In this document: piece after piece, positions 25,523 through 34,497 of the stretch
Numbering within the stretch: position 1 is the stretch's first letter
Layout of the letters: every line of letters begins with the position of its first letter
From: WHSW01 sp963767475
Lineage (GTDB): Bacteria; Actinomycetota; Thermoleophilia; Solirubrobacterales; 70-9
Assembly (NCBI GenBank): GCA_963767475.1
Contig: CAVYEI010000002.1
Span: 124,001 to 188,000, forward strand
Direction of reading: 5' to 3'
Length of the DNA: 64,000 nucleotides
The notes under the pieces: generated by a model
What the model saw: only the letters and a program-made list of their open reading frames with translations
What the model was told of the DNA's origin: nothing
Database searches by the model: none
Position numbers and translations under genes: made by a program

Positions 25523-27022
25523 CTACCGCGTCAACAGCGGCGTCCCGGCCATGCCATCGCTGTCGGCGCCGGTCACCTCGCAGACCGTCGCCGCCACGTC
25601 GACCAGCCGGGGCGGACGTTGTGGTTCGGCGTGCTCGGAGGCGCCCGGGGCGACGACCGCCCAGGCGTCGCCGGGCGTGTGGTTGCCCGAGCGACCCGAT
25701 CCGGCGCCGAGACGGCGCACCTCGCCGAACTCCTCGGAGTGCAGCGAGGTGAGCGTGGTCGCGGGTGTCCCCGACCAGCGCACCGCGAGATCGGGCAGCC
25801 GATCCGCGTGGCTCCCCGGGTAGAGCTCGGGCGCGCGGATCGTGGATTCGACCGCGGGGGCGCCGTCGGCGTCGCCGAAGGTCGCCAGCCCGGCGGCGAT
25901 CTCGTCAAGCAGTTCATCGGCCTGCCCACGGTCGACGATCCCGTCGCGCTCGCGGCCCTTGAGATTGAGCCGCACGTAGCCCTGGTTGTCGGCCGGGTGG
26001 GCGAAGGCGCGGGTGGTGGCCCAATCGGTCCCCCGCAGCTCGAGCCGCGCCGTGAGCTCGAGCGCCGCGCGGTCGGGGATCGCGGCCGCGATCGCTCCCC
26101 GCAGGCCGGCCGGCATCGCCGCCCGCAGGCGCCAGATCGCGCCCGCCCCGCCGGGGTCGATCGGGCCGCCGGCGAGCACCCTGGCGAGCATCGCCGGCAG
26201 CAGGTCGGCGCGGCTCGTGTTCACGTCCATGCCGACGGCCGAGGTGACGACGACGTCGGCGCCCGCCGGCAGCGCCTCGAGCACCCGGCCGAAGGCCTCG
26301 TCGACGGCGGCGTAGACGTCGTCGAGCGCGTGCTCGAGCGTGCGTCGCGTTGAGGGATCGAGGGCGGCGGCGTCGAGCTGCGACAGGTCCCAGAACTGGT
26401 GCCCGGCGAGGTGGGCGGCGCTGAACGTGAGCCAGGCGAGGTCGAAGCTCTCTCGCGCCAGCAGCTCCTCGGCCAGCGTCGCGATCCGGCGCGGGGCGGC
26501 GACCAGCTTCTTGCGCAGCGCCAGCAGGTCGCGCGCCCGTGGACGGCCGAAGATCTCGGTCGCCTGCGGGCCGCGTCCCCAGCGGCGCGCGTAGTCGCGC
26601 CCGGCGCGCTCGGGGCGCGACCAGCGCGGCAGCACGACACGGTCGGCGAAGCCCCAGCCGCAGACGAAGACGCCGTTGGCCCGTTGAGGCGGACGGCTCT
26701 CGTAGGGATCGATCGCCAGCGTGCGCAGGCCGGCGGCCGCAAGCCGCTCCCAGACCGCGGGCGCCGCATCGAACGCGGTCGCATAGCGCGCCCGCTGCTC
26801 TGCCGCCGCCCACTGGAACGGATAGAAGATCCCGTGGTCGCCCAGCTCAACCCCGCTGTAGAGCGTGTAGAAGGCGCCGGCGGCGAAGTCGACCGCCGGG
26901 GTCTCGAGCTCGACCCGGCGGCCGCCCCGCGCGAGCGCCGCCAGGTTCGGCAGGCGCCCTTCGCCGAGCAGCCGATCGAGCGCCGCGACGCTGGCGGCGT
27001 CGAACTGGAGCACGCAGATCAT
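25523..27022 (-). CDS. Alkaline-phosphatase-superfamily hydrolase (type I phosphodiesterase-like)
   Basis: 499 residues. The N-terminus QFDAASVAALDRLL...LPNLAAL matches the nucleotide pyrophosphatase/phosphodiesterase fold. A Thr/Ser in AFYTLYSG could be the nucleophile, and NHTPGDAW near the C-terminus supplies a metal-binding His-type motif. No signal peptide is evident. It is the third gene of an operon (GT2, Gfo/Idh/MocA, this gene), overlapping its predecessor by four bases. Substrate unknown; a role in releasing or modifying a phospho-linked glycan is possible. Confidence 0.75.
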   Translation of the reverse strand: MICVLQFDAASVAALDRLLGEGRLPNLAALARGGRRVELETPAVDFAAGAFYTLYSGVELGDHGIFYPFQWAAAEQRARYATAFDAAPAVWERLAAAGLRTLAIDPYESRPPQRANGVFVCGWGFADRVVLPRWSRPERAGRDYARRWGRGPQATEIFGRPRARDLLALRKKLVAAPRRIATLAEELLARESFDLAWLTFSAAHLAGHQFWDLSQLDAAALDPSTRRTLEHALDDVYAAVDEAFGRVLEALPAGADVVVTSAVGMDVNTSRADLLPAMLARVLAGGPIDPGGAGAIWRLRAAMPAGLRGAIAAAIPDRAALELTARLELRGTDWATTRAFAHPADNQGYVRLNLKGRERDGIVDRGQADELLDEIAAGLATFGDADGAPAVESTIRAPELYPGSHADRLPDLAVRWSGTPATTLTSLHSEEFGEVRRLGAGSGRSGNHTPGDAWAVVAPGASEHAEPQRPPRLVDVAATVCEVTGADSDGMAGTPLLTR

Positions 27023-27951
27023 CGCGATTGCCGCCCGTTCGCCGCCACCCGGCGAGCCTCGTCGATCACCCGCATCACCCGGACGCCGTCGGCGGCGCTC
27101 GCGAGCGATCCCGGATCACCGCCGCGGGCGGCCGAGGCAAACGCCGCGACCTGCCGTCGCAGCGAGCCGACCAGCGGATGAACGCGTCCGGGAAGCCGCC
27201 CGCTGACCATCGCCAGCGGGCCGCCGGCCGTGCTGCGGGCGAGCCTGCGCCCGCTCGGGTCGCGGACCGCGACCAACTCTCGATGTGGTCTGTTGGTCGC
27301 GCAGCGGATCCGCGCGCGCCCGCGTTCGAGCTCGAGCTCGAGCTCTGCCTGCTCCGGCGCGAGCTTCGCCGAACGCACCCGCGCGCTGGGCGAGCCGCCC
27401 AGCACCAGCGCCAAGTCGACCAGATGGGGACCGAGATCGAGCAGGGCGTCGTCGCCCGGCGTCAGCGGCCGCCAGGACGCCCGCCGGTAGCCGATCTCGA
27501 GCTCGAGCTCGAGCCGGCCATCGGCCGGGATCGCGGCCGCGACGCGCGCGGCGTGCTGAAAACGACGGTTGAAGCCGATCCACGGTGGCGGCGAGAGCGC
27601 CGCCACCCGCTCGGCACCGGCGAGCGTCGGCGCCGGCGGCTTCTCGACCAGGGCCGGGATCGAGGCGCGTGCAGCGAGCTCCGCCTGCCACACGTGCTCG
27701 GCCGCCGGCGAGGCGATGATCACCGCGTCGACCGCACCCGAGCCCACCACCTCGGCCGCGGTCGCGAACGTTCGCGGAGCGGTGGGCGCCTCGATCAGGC
27801 CGGCGACGCGAACGAGCCGCTCGGCTTCGGGATCCGCGAGGGCGGTCACGGTGACGCCCTCGAGCCCGGCGATCGCCGGCGCGTAGCCGAGCTCGGCGAT
27901 TCGCCCGCAGCCGATCAGCCCCAGCCGCAAACGGCGGCCCGCCGCGCTCAC
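27019..27951 (-). CDS. Gfo/Idh/MocA family oxidoreductase
   Basis: 310 residues from the GTG at 27951, which overlaps the previous stop as GTGA. The frame is open further upstream, but that stretch is the shadow of the glycosyltransferase. The NAD(P)-binding site LGLIGCGRIAELGY and the catalytic EKP motif (PALVEKPPAP) are intact. The C-terminal domain has DLGPHLVDLALVLGG. It probably oxidises or reduces a nucleotide sugar. Four-base overlaps on both sides make this a tight three-gene operon. Confidence 0.88.
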   Translation of the reverse strand: MSAAGRRLRLGLIGCGRIAELGYAPAIAGLEGVTVTALADPEAERLVRVAGLIEAPTAPRTFATAAEVVGSGAVDAVIIASPAAEHVWQAELAARASIPALVEKPPAPTLAGAERVAALSPPPWIGFNRRFQHAARVAAAIPADGRLELELEIGYRRASWRPLTPGDDALLDLGPHLVDLALVLGGSPSARVRSAKLAPEQAELELELERGRARIRCATNRPHRELVAVRDPSGRRLARSTAGGPLAMVSGRLPGRVHPLVGSLRRQVAAFASAARGGDPGSLASAADGVRVMRVIDEARRVAANGRQSR

Positions 27952-28871
27952 CCTCGCCTCCGGCGCGCGTGGGCGATCGAGCCGACCAAGACCGAGAGCA
28001 CCGAGACGAGATGGTGCAGCAGGTGCAGCGGCACCCCCGCCGCGACCAGCGCCACCCCACCGCGCCGCATCAACAGCCCGTAGAAGCGGGCGTTGAGCGC
28101 CACCAGGCCGCCGAGCGCCGCCGCCGCGGCGAGCGGCCTTCGCGCGCAGGCGGCGAGCGCGGCGGTGAGCGCCGCGGCGGCGCTCAGCCGGTGTCGCCAG
28201 GCGAGGTTGAGCGAGCCCGAGATCCGGCCCGCTTCGAGCTGCAGGCGTACCCAGGGCACACCCCGGCGCCGCAGGTCGGTGTCGACCATCGACGCCAGCG
28301 ACCACCGCTTCAGGTGCGTGCCGCGGACCTCGGGGTCGAGGACGATCGGCGCGCCGGCGCGGTGCATCCTCATCCCCAGGTCGATGTCCTCGACCGCCGG
28401 TGCGTCGAAGCGCTCGCTGTCGAAGCCGCCCGCGGCAAGGAAGGCATCGCGGCGCACGGCCCCGAGGCCCGCCCAGAAGGTGTCGGCGGGACCGGGGGAA
28501 CCGCTGTGGACGTGGTGGTGGAGCAGGTTGCGAAAGCGCGAGACCACGCCCGTGTCGCCGGGGTGATCGTCGTAGCTGCCGAAGGCCGCGGCGAGCCGCG
28601 AATCGGACGCGAACGCACCGCGCAGCCGCCCCAGCGCCTCGGCGTCGACCGCGACATCGGCGTCGACGAAGGCGATCAGTTCGCTCTCCGTCGCCGCGAC
28701 CCCGGCGTTGCGGGCCGCGGAGGGCCCGGCGCCGGCCGGCTCGCGGACGACGATCAGCTCGTCCGGCGCCTGACGGGACGCCCGCAGCGCCCGCAGACAA
28801 CGCTCGAGGGTCGGCGGAGAGTCGGTCGCCGGGACGACGACGGCCAGCGTGGGGGGAGCTGAGTTAGGCAT
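27948..28871 (-). CDS. Family 2 glycosyltransferase with C-terminal membrane helices
   Basis: About 307 residues from the ATG at 28871 (MPNSAPPTLAVVVPATD). A longer start at 28919 would begin upstream of the iron-box-like palindrome. The GT-A fold (LIVVREPAGAGPSAARNAG, then DADVAVD as DxD) is followed by EDIDLGMRMHRAG. Three or four hydrophobic helices fill the C-terminal third (from about LSAAAALTAALAA). It resembles mycofactocin- or EPS-type glycosyltransferases. The palindrome TTAGGCATACCTAA overlaps its start codon, suggesting iron control. Confidence 0.85.
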   Translation of the reverse strand: MPNSAPPTLAVVVPATDSPPTLERCLRALRASRQAPDELIVVREPAGAGPSAARNAGVAATESELIAFVDADVAVDAEALGRLRGAFASDSRLAAAFGSYDDHPGDTGVVSRFRNLLHHHVHSGSPGPADTFWAGLGAVRRDAFLAAGGFDSERFDAPAVEDIDLGMRMHRAGAPIVLDPEVRGTHLKRWSLASMVDTDLRRRGVPWVRLQLEAGRISGSLNLAWRHRLSAAAALTAALAACARRPLAAAAALGGLVALNARFYGLLMRRGGVALVAAGVPLHLLHHLVSVLSVLVGSIAHARRRRG

Positions 28872-30393
28872 ACCTAATATAGAATCCCAACCTCTGAGGT
28901 CGGAGTTCAAGAATCGCAAGCCTAGACATCTGGTTCTGGGCGCGGGGCCGGCGGGGCTGACCGCCGGCTACCTGCTCGCGCGGCGCGGGGAGCGCGTCAC
29001 CGTGCTCGAGGCCTCCGGCCAGGTCGGCGGGCTCGCCAGGACCGAGATGCGCGACGGCTATCGATTCGACCTCGGCGGCCATCGCTTCTACACCAAGAGC
29101 CCCGAGGTGGAGTCGCTGTGGCTGGAGCTGCTCGGGCCCGAGCTGCTGCTGCGCCGGCGGCTCTCGAGGATCTACTGGCGCGGCCGCCTGATCGATTACC
29201 CGCTGCGAGCGGGGGACGTGCTCCGCAAGGTCGGCGCGGCCGAGGTGGTCCGCAGCGCCGCCTCCTATGCGGCAGCGCGGATGCGGCCCCGGCGCCGCGC
29301 CGAGACGTTCGAGCAGTGGGTCAGCCAGCGCTTCGGCCGCCGTCTGTTCGAGCTCTTCTTCCGTTCCTACACGGAGAAGGTCTGGGGCGTGCCGACCACC
29401 GAGATCCGCGCCGAGTGGGCCGCCCAGCGGATCCGCGGGCTCTCGCTCTGGCGAGCGGCACGCTCGGCGCTCGGCGCCGGCGACGGCGACGTCCGCAGCC
29501 TGATCGAGGAGTTCCACTACCCGCGCCTGGGGCCGGGGCAGATGTGGGAGCGGATGGCGGCGGAGACGGTCACCGCGGGCGGCGAGGTCGCGCTCGACTC
29601 GCCGGTGAGCTCGATCCGGATCGGAGACGGCGAGGTGGAGGTCGAGGTCGACGGCGAGTCGCTTACGGCGGCCAACGTGATCTCCTCGCTGCCCCTGCGT
29701 ACGCTCGCCGGGATCGTCGAACCGGCTCCGCCGCCCGCCGTGTTGGAGGCAGCCGCCGGTCTGCGCTACCGCGACTTCATCTGCGTCGCCCTGATTCTCG
29801 ACGGGGCCGACCCCTTCCCCGACAACTGGATCTACGTCCACGACCCGGAGGTCCAGGTGGGGCGGATCCAGAACTTCCGCGCCTGGAGCCCGGACCTCGT
29901 CCCCGATCCCGAGCGCACCTGCCTCGGCATGGAGTACTTCTGCTTCGAGGGCGGTGAGCTCTGGGAGGCGGGCGACGAGGCGCTCGTCGCCCGCGCCGCG
30001 GCCGAGCTCGAGTCGCTCGGCCTCGCCCGCGCCGAATCGGTCGTCGCCGGGCACGTGGTCCGGGTGCCGAAGGCCTACCCGATCTACGACTCCGGCTACG
30101 AACAGCGCCTGGCGACGCTGCGAGCCTGGGTCGACGACCTCGACGGGCTGACCCAGATCGGCCGCAACGGGCTGCACCGCTACAACAACTCCGACCACTC
30201 GATGCTGACCGCGATCCGCGCGGTCGAGAACGCGTGCGACGGGCGCGCGCACGACATCTGGGCGGTCAACGCCGACAGCGCCTACCTCGAGGAGGGCGAG
30301 GTCGAGGAGCCGCCGTATCGCGCCGCCCCGGCGACCCCGGCGATGGCACGGCCGCTGGCGGCCGAGACCGCCGGCCCACAGGAGATCTCGTAG
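28849..30393 (+). CDS. FAD-dependent oxidoreductase (HemY / UDP-galactopyranose mutase-like)
   Basis: Up to 514 residues. The FAD-binding Rossmann motif is VLGAGPAGLTAGYLL, followed by GGLART and GGHRFYTKSPEVESLW, a pattern common to COG1232 flavoproteins in glycan clusters. YTEKVWGVPTTEI and the C-terminal LTQIGRNGLHRYNNSDHS fit the same group. The GTG at 28849 is the only standard start before the Rossmann motif but would place the iron box inside the gene. A non-standard start near 28894 (CTG, giving MRSEFKNRK) is possible. Its last 112 bases overlap the convergent membrane-protein gene. Confidence 0.82.
   Translation: MGGAELGIPNIESQPLRSEFKNRKPRHLVLGAGPAGLTAGYLLARRGERVTVLEASGQVGGLARTEMRDGYRFDLGGHRFYTKSPEVESLWLELLGPELLLRRRLSRIYWRGRLIDYPLRAGDVLRKVGAAEVVRSAASYAAARMRPRRRAETFEQWVSQRFGRRLFELFFRSYTEKVWGVPTTEIRAEWAAQRIRGLSLWRAARSALGAGDGDVRSLIEEFHYPRLGPGQMWERMAAETVTAGGEVALDSPVSSIRIGDGEVEVEVDGESLTAANVISSLPLRTLAGIVEPAPPPAVLEAAAGLRYRDFICVALILDGADPFPDNWIYVHDPEVQVGRIQNFRAWSPDLVPDPERTCLGMEYFCFEGGELWEAGDEALVARAAAELESLGLARAESVVAGHVVRVPKAYPIYDSGYEQRLATLRAWVDDLDGLTQIGRNGLHRYNNSDHSMLTAIRAVENACDGRAHDIWAVNADSAYLEEGEVEEPPYRAAPATPAMARPLAAETAGPQEIS
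28864..28877. promoter_or_regulatory. Iron-box-like palindrome (DtxR/IdeR type), divergent promoter
   Basis: TTAGGCATACCTAA: perfect TTAGG/CCTAA arms with a four-base centre. It equals the 14-base right part of the DtxR/IdeR consensus (TTAGGCTAACCTAA) with two mismatches. It lies between the divergent GT2 and flavoprotein genes and overlaps the GT2 start codon. Confidence 0.55.
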
Positions 30394-31796
30394 GCCGACC
30401 ACTCGCCCAGCTCCGCGATCTTCGTCCCCGAACCGTCGATCGCCTCAGCTGCGGGCGAACGGCCGCCGGCGAGGACAAATGCCGTTCCGGTCGCCGGGGC
30501 GGTCTCGGTCCGCACCTGGATCGCCTCGATCGGCAGCTCGAGCTTCCAGGCCAGCGCGGTCTCGGTGAGGAAGTCGGTCGAGGCCACGGGCTCGCAGGCG
30601 ACGAGGTGATCGCGGCCGAGATCGTCGACGAGACCGGTGAGTCCGTCGACCTGCTCTCCGTAGTCCGCGGCTCGCTCGATCTCGCCCGGGATCTCGGCCG
30701 CGCGGACCACGCCCTGGAGCGCGAGCCCGGCGAGCAAGGTGCCGGCAAGCGCGATCGCAGCGGGGCGACGACGATCGACGAGCCGCATGCCATCGATCGC
30801 GGCCACCAGCCGGACGATGCCGATACCGCCGAGCACACAGGCAACGGCCGCCGCCGGGGCGGCGAAGCGGGGCAGCCCGGCGTACCCGGCGCCGGCGAGC
30901 AGGGCGACGATCGCGATCCATGCCGCGGCGCCGGCCGCGAGAACGAGGATCTCGCGCTCGCGGTGCTGCCAGGCGGTGACCACGGCTACCACCGAGCCGC
31001 CCCAGAGGGCCACCTGTGGCAGCGCGAGCGAGCGCCCGAGCGACTCGAAGGCCTCGTGCAGCACCGCCCCCGTGCCCTCACGAGCGCGCTCGGCGCCGGT
31101 CAGTGCACTCCCGGAGCCGATCAGGTCGGGTACCAGCCAGAGCACCGGCAGCGCCAGCGCCACGGCGATCAGCCAGCGCCGCAGCCCCGGCTCGCGCAAC
31201 CACAGGTGACCGCCGTAGGCGAGCAGCAGCGGCCACGCCTCGGGCCGCAGCAGGGCAGCGGCGAAGCCGAGCGCCAGCGCCTGGCCGTGGCGGCGGGAGA
31301 GCCCGCGGTCGACCGCCCCGAGTACGAGCGCCACCAGCAGCGGCTCGGAGAGCCCGCCGGCGAACTGGCGCGTCCAGGACGTGAACGGGTCGAAGAGCAG
31401 GATCACGCCGAGCGCAGCGATCAAGCCGGCGAGGTTGCGGGCGAGGCGGACGCGCCTCGGGGCAAAGCGAACCGCGAGCCCGGTGCTGACGCGGATCGGG
31501 AACATCAGCCTCCAGGCGAGGTGGTAGGCGAGTCCGACCGCGGCCAGCCAGCCGGCACGCGCGATCAACAGCCACAGCGCCGGCGCCGCCTCCCCGGCCG
31601 GGGCGAGGATCGTGGCGACCAGCGCCGGCAGTGGCTTCCACGACGGCCCGGCGCCCGTGTGCAGGTCGAGCCCCGCAATCTCGCGCCCCCAGACCAGCCA
31701 GGCCCACGGGTCGTAGACGGGGGCGAACGGGGCAAGCAGGGATACCGCGGCGAGCACGCCGACGGCAACCGGCACAGCGATCCGTGGCGCGGGCAC
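30282..31796 (-). CDS. Polytopic membrane protein, GT-C glycosyltransferase-like
   Basis: 504 residues with about ten hydrophobic helices. The first loop contains YDPWAWLVWGREI, an acidic/aromatic motif in the position of the GT-C catalytic loop. The C-terminal 130 residues look soluble and extracytoplasmic (DHLVACEPVASTDFLTET). It is probably a lipid-linked-sugar-dependent glycosyltransferase, but no strict family signature could be confirmed. It is divergent from the iron transporter across an iron-box-like site and convergent, with 112-base overlap, to the flavoprotein gene. Confidence 0.7.
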   Translation of the reverse strand: MPAPRIAVPVAVGVLAAVSLLAPFAPVYDPWAWLVWGREIAGLDLHTGAGPSWKPLPALVATILAPAGEAAPALWLLIARAGWLAAVGLAYHLAWRLMFPIRVSTGLAVRFAPRRVRLARNLAGLIAALGVILLFDPFTSWTRQFAGGLSEPLLVALVLGAVDRGLSRRHGQALALGFAAALLRPEAWPLLLAYGGHLWLREPGLRRWLIAVALALPVLWLVPDLIGSGSALTGAERAREGTGAVLHEAFESLGRSLALPQVALWGGSVVAVVTAWQHREREILVLAAGAAAWIAIVALLAGAGYAGLPRFAAPAAAVACVLGGIGIVRLVAAIDGMRLVDRRRPAAIALAGTLLAGLALQGVVRAAEIPGEIERAADYGEQVDGLTGLVDDLGRDHLVACEPVASTDFLTETALAWKLELPIEAIQVRTETAPATGTAFVLAGGRSPAAEAIDGSGTKIAELGEWSAYEISCGPAVSAASGRAIAGVAGAARYGGSSTSPSSR

Positions 31797-31805
31797 ACCC
31801 TAAGA

Positions 31806-31819
31806 TTAGGCTTCCCTAA
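31806..31819. promoter_or_regulatory. Iron-box-like palindrome upstream of the ferric-iron transporter
   Basis: TTAGGCTTCCCTAA: the same TTAGG/CCTAA arms as the site at 28864. It is preceded by CCTAAGA, so a further CCTAA/TTAGG pair overlaps it. It lies 40 bases before the binding-protein gene and 10 bases before the divergent membrane-protein gene. Confidence 0.65.
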
Positions 31820-31858
31820 CACCATCGGGCGAAGCTCGCCCGGACGCGACCTGGCTCG

Positions 31859-32896
31859 ATGACCCGAATACTCCCGATCTCCACCCTGCTCGCCGCCGCG
31901 GCGCTCGCCCTCGGCGCCTGCAGCGCGACCTCCGAGGACACCGGCCAGGGCGACTCGAACGAGCCCGAAACCGAGGGGATCACGCTCTACTCGGGCCGGA
32001 TCCCGGCGGCGATCGGCGGGGCCGTCGACATGTATGAAGCCGACGTCGACCGCGATGTCCAGGTCCGCTACGGCGACACCGGGGACCTCGCCGCGACCCT
32101 GATCGAGGAGGGCGACAACTCCCCCGCCGACGTCCTCTTCGCCCAGGAGCCGGGTGCGATCGGCGCGGTCGCCGAGCGCGGCCTGCTGGCGGAGCTGCCG
32201 CAGGACATCCTCGACCGGGTGCCGCCCGAGTACCGCGACCCCGAGGGCCGCTGGGTGGGAGTCACCGGCAGGGCGCGGGTGATCGCGTACGGCCCCGAGG
32301 TGACGAAGTCCGAGCTGCCCGACTCGCCGTTCGGGCTCACCGATCCGAGCTGGAACGGGCGTGTCGGCTGGGCGCCGGCTTCGGACTCGATGCAGCAGTA
32401 CGTGACCGCACTGCGGCTCGAGTACGGCGACGCCGTCGCCGGCGAGTGGGTCAGGGAAATGGTGATCAACGAGACCCAGGAATATCCGGACAACGTCTCG
32501 ATTCGTGACGCGATCGCCAACGGTGAGATCGACGTCGGGCTGATCAACCACTACTACGTCGCCCAGGCCGTTGCCGCCGAGGGTCCCGACTACCCGGTCA
32601 AGGTCTACTACCCGCCGGAGGGCCTCGGCTCGCTGCTGTTGCTGACCAGCGTCGGCGTGCTCGAGTCCTCGGATCGAAAGCAGGAGGCGTTCGATTTCGT
32701 CCGCTCGCTGCTCTCCAACGACGGTCAGGAGTTCTTCACCTCGACCTCGAAGGAGTATCCGATCGCGACCGCGGCGAAGCCGGACCCGTCGCTGGAGGTA
32801 CCGCTGTCGGAGATCCCGGTCCCCACGGGCGACCTCTCCGACATCACCGAGACGCAGGCGACGATCGAGATGATGCAGGACATGGGGGCCCTCTAA
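31859..32896 (+). CDS. fbpA: Ferric-iron ABC transporter substrate-binding lipoprotein
   Basis: 345 residues. A lipoprotein signal peptide with lipobox LGAC (cysteine about residue 20) anchors it to the membrane. The mature part begins GITLYSGRIPAAIGG, typical of iron-binding proteins of the Fbp/Afu family. Two tyrosines in NHYYVAQA are at the expected iron-ligand position. It is the first gene of a three-gene transporter operon; its stop overlaps the permease start by one base. The upstream iron-box-like site suggests induction under iron limitation. Confidence 0.9.
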   Translation: MTRILPISTLLAAAALALGACSATSEDTGQGDSNEPETEGITLYSGRIPAAIGGAVDMYEADVDRDVQVRYGDTGDLAATLIEEGDNSPADVLFAQEPGAIGAVAERGLLAELPQDILDRVPPEYRDPEGRWVGVTGRARVIAYGPEVTKSELPDSPFGLTDPSWNGRVGWAPASDSMQQYVTALRLEYGDAVAGEWVREMVINETQEYPDNVSIRDAIANGEIDVGLINHYYVAQAVAAEGPDYPVKVYYPPEGLGSLLLLTSVGVLESSDRKQEAFDFVRSLLSNDGQEFFTSTSKEYPIATAAKPDPSLEVPLSEIPVPTGDLSDITETQATIEMMQDMGAL

Positions 32897-34497
32897 TGGC
32901 GGGCGCCGGCTCCGTGGCGCTGCCCTCCCTGCCGCGGCGAAGGCGGCCGCCGGCTCCGCTGCTGATCGCCGGTCTGATCGTCGGAGCCGCGGTCGTACTC
33001 CCGGCCGCCTACCTGGCGATCATCGTCGCCGGCGATCTCGGACCGGCATTGGACACGGCGCTCGACTCGCGCACCGCGGCGGTGCTCGCGCGCACCGTCG
33101 GGCTCGCCGCCGCGGTCACCGCCGCCTCGATCGCGATCGCCCTCCCGATCGCCTGGCTGACGGTGCGAACCGACCTCCCCGCGCGTCGCCTCTGGGCGAC
33201 GCTCTGCACCTTGCCGCTGGTGATCCCGACGTATGTCGGCGCCTACGTGTTCGTCGCCGCGCTCGGCCCCGACGGCATGCTCGCCGACGCCCTCGGCGTC
33301 GACCACCTGCCCTCGATCTACGGCTTCACGGGCTCCTTCCTCGTGCTCACCCTGTTCACGTATCCGCTAGTGCTGCTGCCGGTGCGCTCGGCCCTGCGCC
33401 GGATCGACCCCCAACTCGAGGACGCGGCTCGGGCGATGGGCCGCGGCCCGCTGCAGACCTTCCGCAGCGTGGTCATGCCCCAGCTCTGGCCCGCGATCGC
33501 GGTCGGCGGTCTGCTGGTGGCGCTGTTCGTGATCAGCGACTTCGGCGCCGTTTCGATCATGCGCTTCGACGCCTTCACGCGCGAGATCTACATCTCCTAC
33601 AAGTCGAGCTTCGACCGCACCGCGACGGCCGCGCTGGGGATGGTGCTGGTGCTGTTGATGCTCGTCTTGCTGTGGGGCAACGCGCGACTCCTGCGCGGCC
33701 GCGCGATCCATCGCCTCGGGCCCGGCCCCGCGCGGCCGCCGCGGCCCTATGCGCTCGGGCGCTGGCGCTGGCCGGCGCTCGGCTTCTGCTCGGCGATCGT
33801 CGGCGTCGCCCTCGTGCTCCCGGTCGGGGTGCTGATCTACTGGGCGACCAAGGGCCTCGGCTCGGGCGGCACCTCCTTCGACCTCGCGGTCGGACTGGCG
33901 GCCAACTCGCTGATGACCGGCGTCGGCGCGGCGATCGCCGGCGGGCTCGCGGCGCTCGTCGTCGCCGTGCTCGCCGGCCGCTACCCCGGGCCCTTGACGA
34001 GGGCGATCGAGCGGGTCGGCCACGCCGGCTACGCGCTGCCGGGGATCATCGTCGCCCTCTCGCTGGTCTTCTTCGCGACCAGGGCGCTGCCGGTGCTCTA
34101 CCAGACCCTGGCGATGCTGATCTTCGCCCTCACCGTGCACTACCTGCCGCTCGCGATCGGGCCGATCGGCGCCTCGCTGAAGCAGGTGTCGCCCCGGGTC
34201 GAGGAGGCGGCGCGGGGGCTCGGCCGCGGGCCGACCGAGGTCTTTCGGACGATCACCGCGCCGCTCGTCCGCGGCGGCATCCTCGCCGGCGTCGCGCTCG
34301 TATTCCTGCACGCGATCAAGGAGCTCCCGGCTACGCTGATCTTGGCCCCAATCGGGTTCAGGACATTGGCTACTGAGATCTGGAACCAGACCAGCTTCGG
34401 CTTCTATGAGGCGAGCGCGATCCCGGCGCTGATCCTGCTCGCCGTCGCCGCGGTGCCGCTCTATCTGCTGTCGGAGCGCGGGACGGTGGCATCGTGA
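32896..34497 (+). CDS. fbpB: Ferric-iron ABC transporter permease (fused two-domain)
   Basis: 533 residues with about twelve membrane helices in two homologous halves. Both halves have the ABC-permease EAA-type loop: EDAARAMGRGPLQTF in the first and VEEAARGLGRGPTEVF in the second. This fused arrangement is normal for FbpB/SfuB proteins. It starts on the last base of the binding-protein stop (TAATG) and overlaps the ATPase gene by four bases (GTGA). Confidence 0.93.
   Translation: MAGAGSVALPSLPRRRRPPAPLLIAGLIVGAAVVLPAAYLAIIVAGDLGPALDTALDSRTAAVLARTVGLAAAVTAASIAIALPIAWLTVRTDLPARRLWATLCTLPLVIPTYVGAYVFVAALGPDGMLADALGVDHLPSIYGFTGSFLVLTLFTYPLVLLPVRSALRRIDPQLEDAARAMGRGPLQTFRSVVMPQLWPAIAVGGLLVALFVISDFGAVSIMRFDAFTREIYISYKSSFDRTATAALGMVLVLLMLVLLWGNARLLRGRAIHRLGPGPARPPRPYALGRWRWPALGFCSAIVGVALVLPVGVLIYWATKGLGSGGTSFDLAVGLAANSLMTGVGAAIAGGLAALVVAVLAGRYPGPLTRAIERVGHAGYALPGIIVALSLVFFATRALPVLYQTLAMLIFALTVHYLPLAIGPIGASLKQVSPRVEEAARGLGRGPTEVFRTITAPLVRGGILAGVALVFLHAIKELPATLILAPIGFRTLATEIWNQTSFGFYEASAIPALILLAVAAVPLYLLSERGTVAS

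Noticed and set aside
27952..28800. N-terminal extension of the Gfo/Idh/MocA oxidoreductase
   Set aside because: The extension is the out-of-frame shadow of the upstream glycosyltransferase; GTG 27951 gives a normal-length protein with a GTGA overlap.
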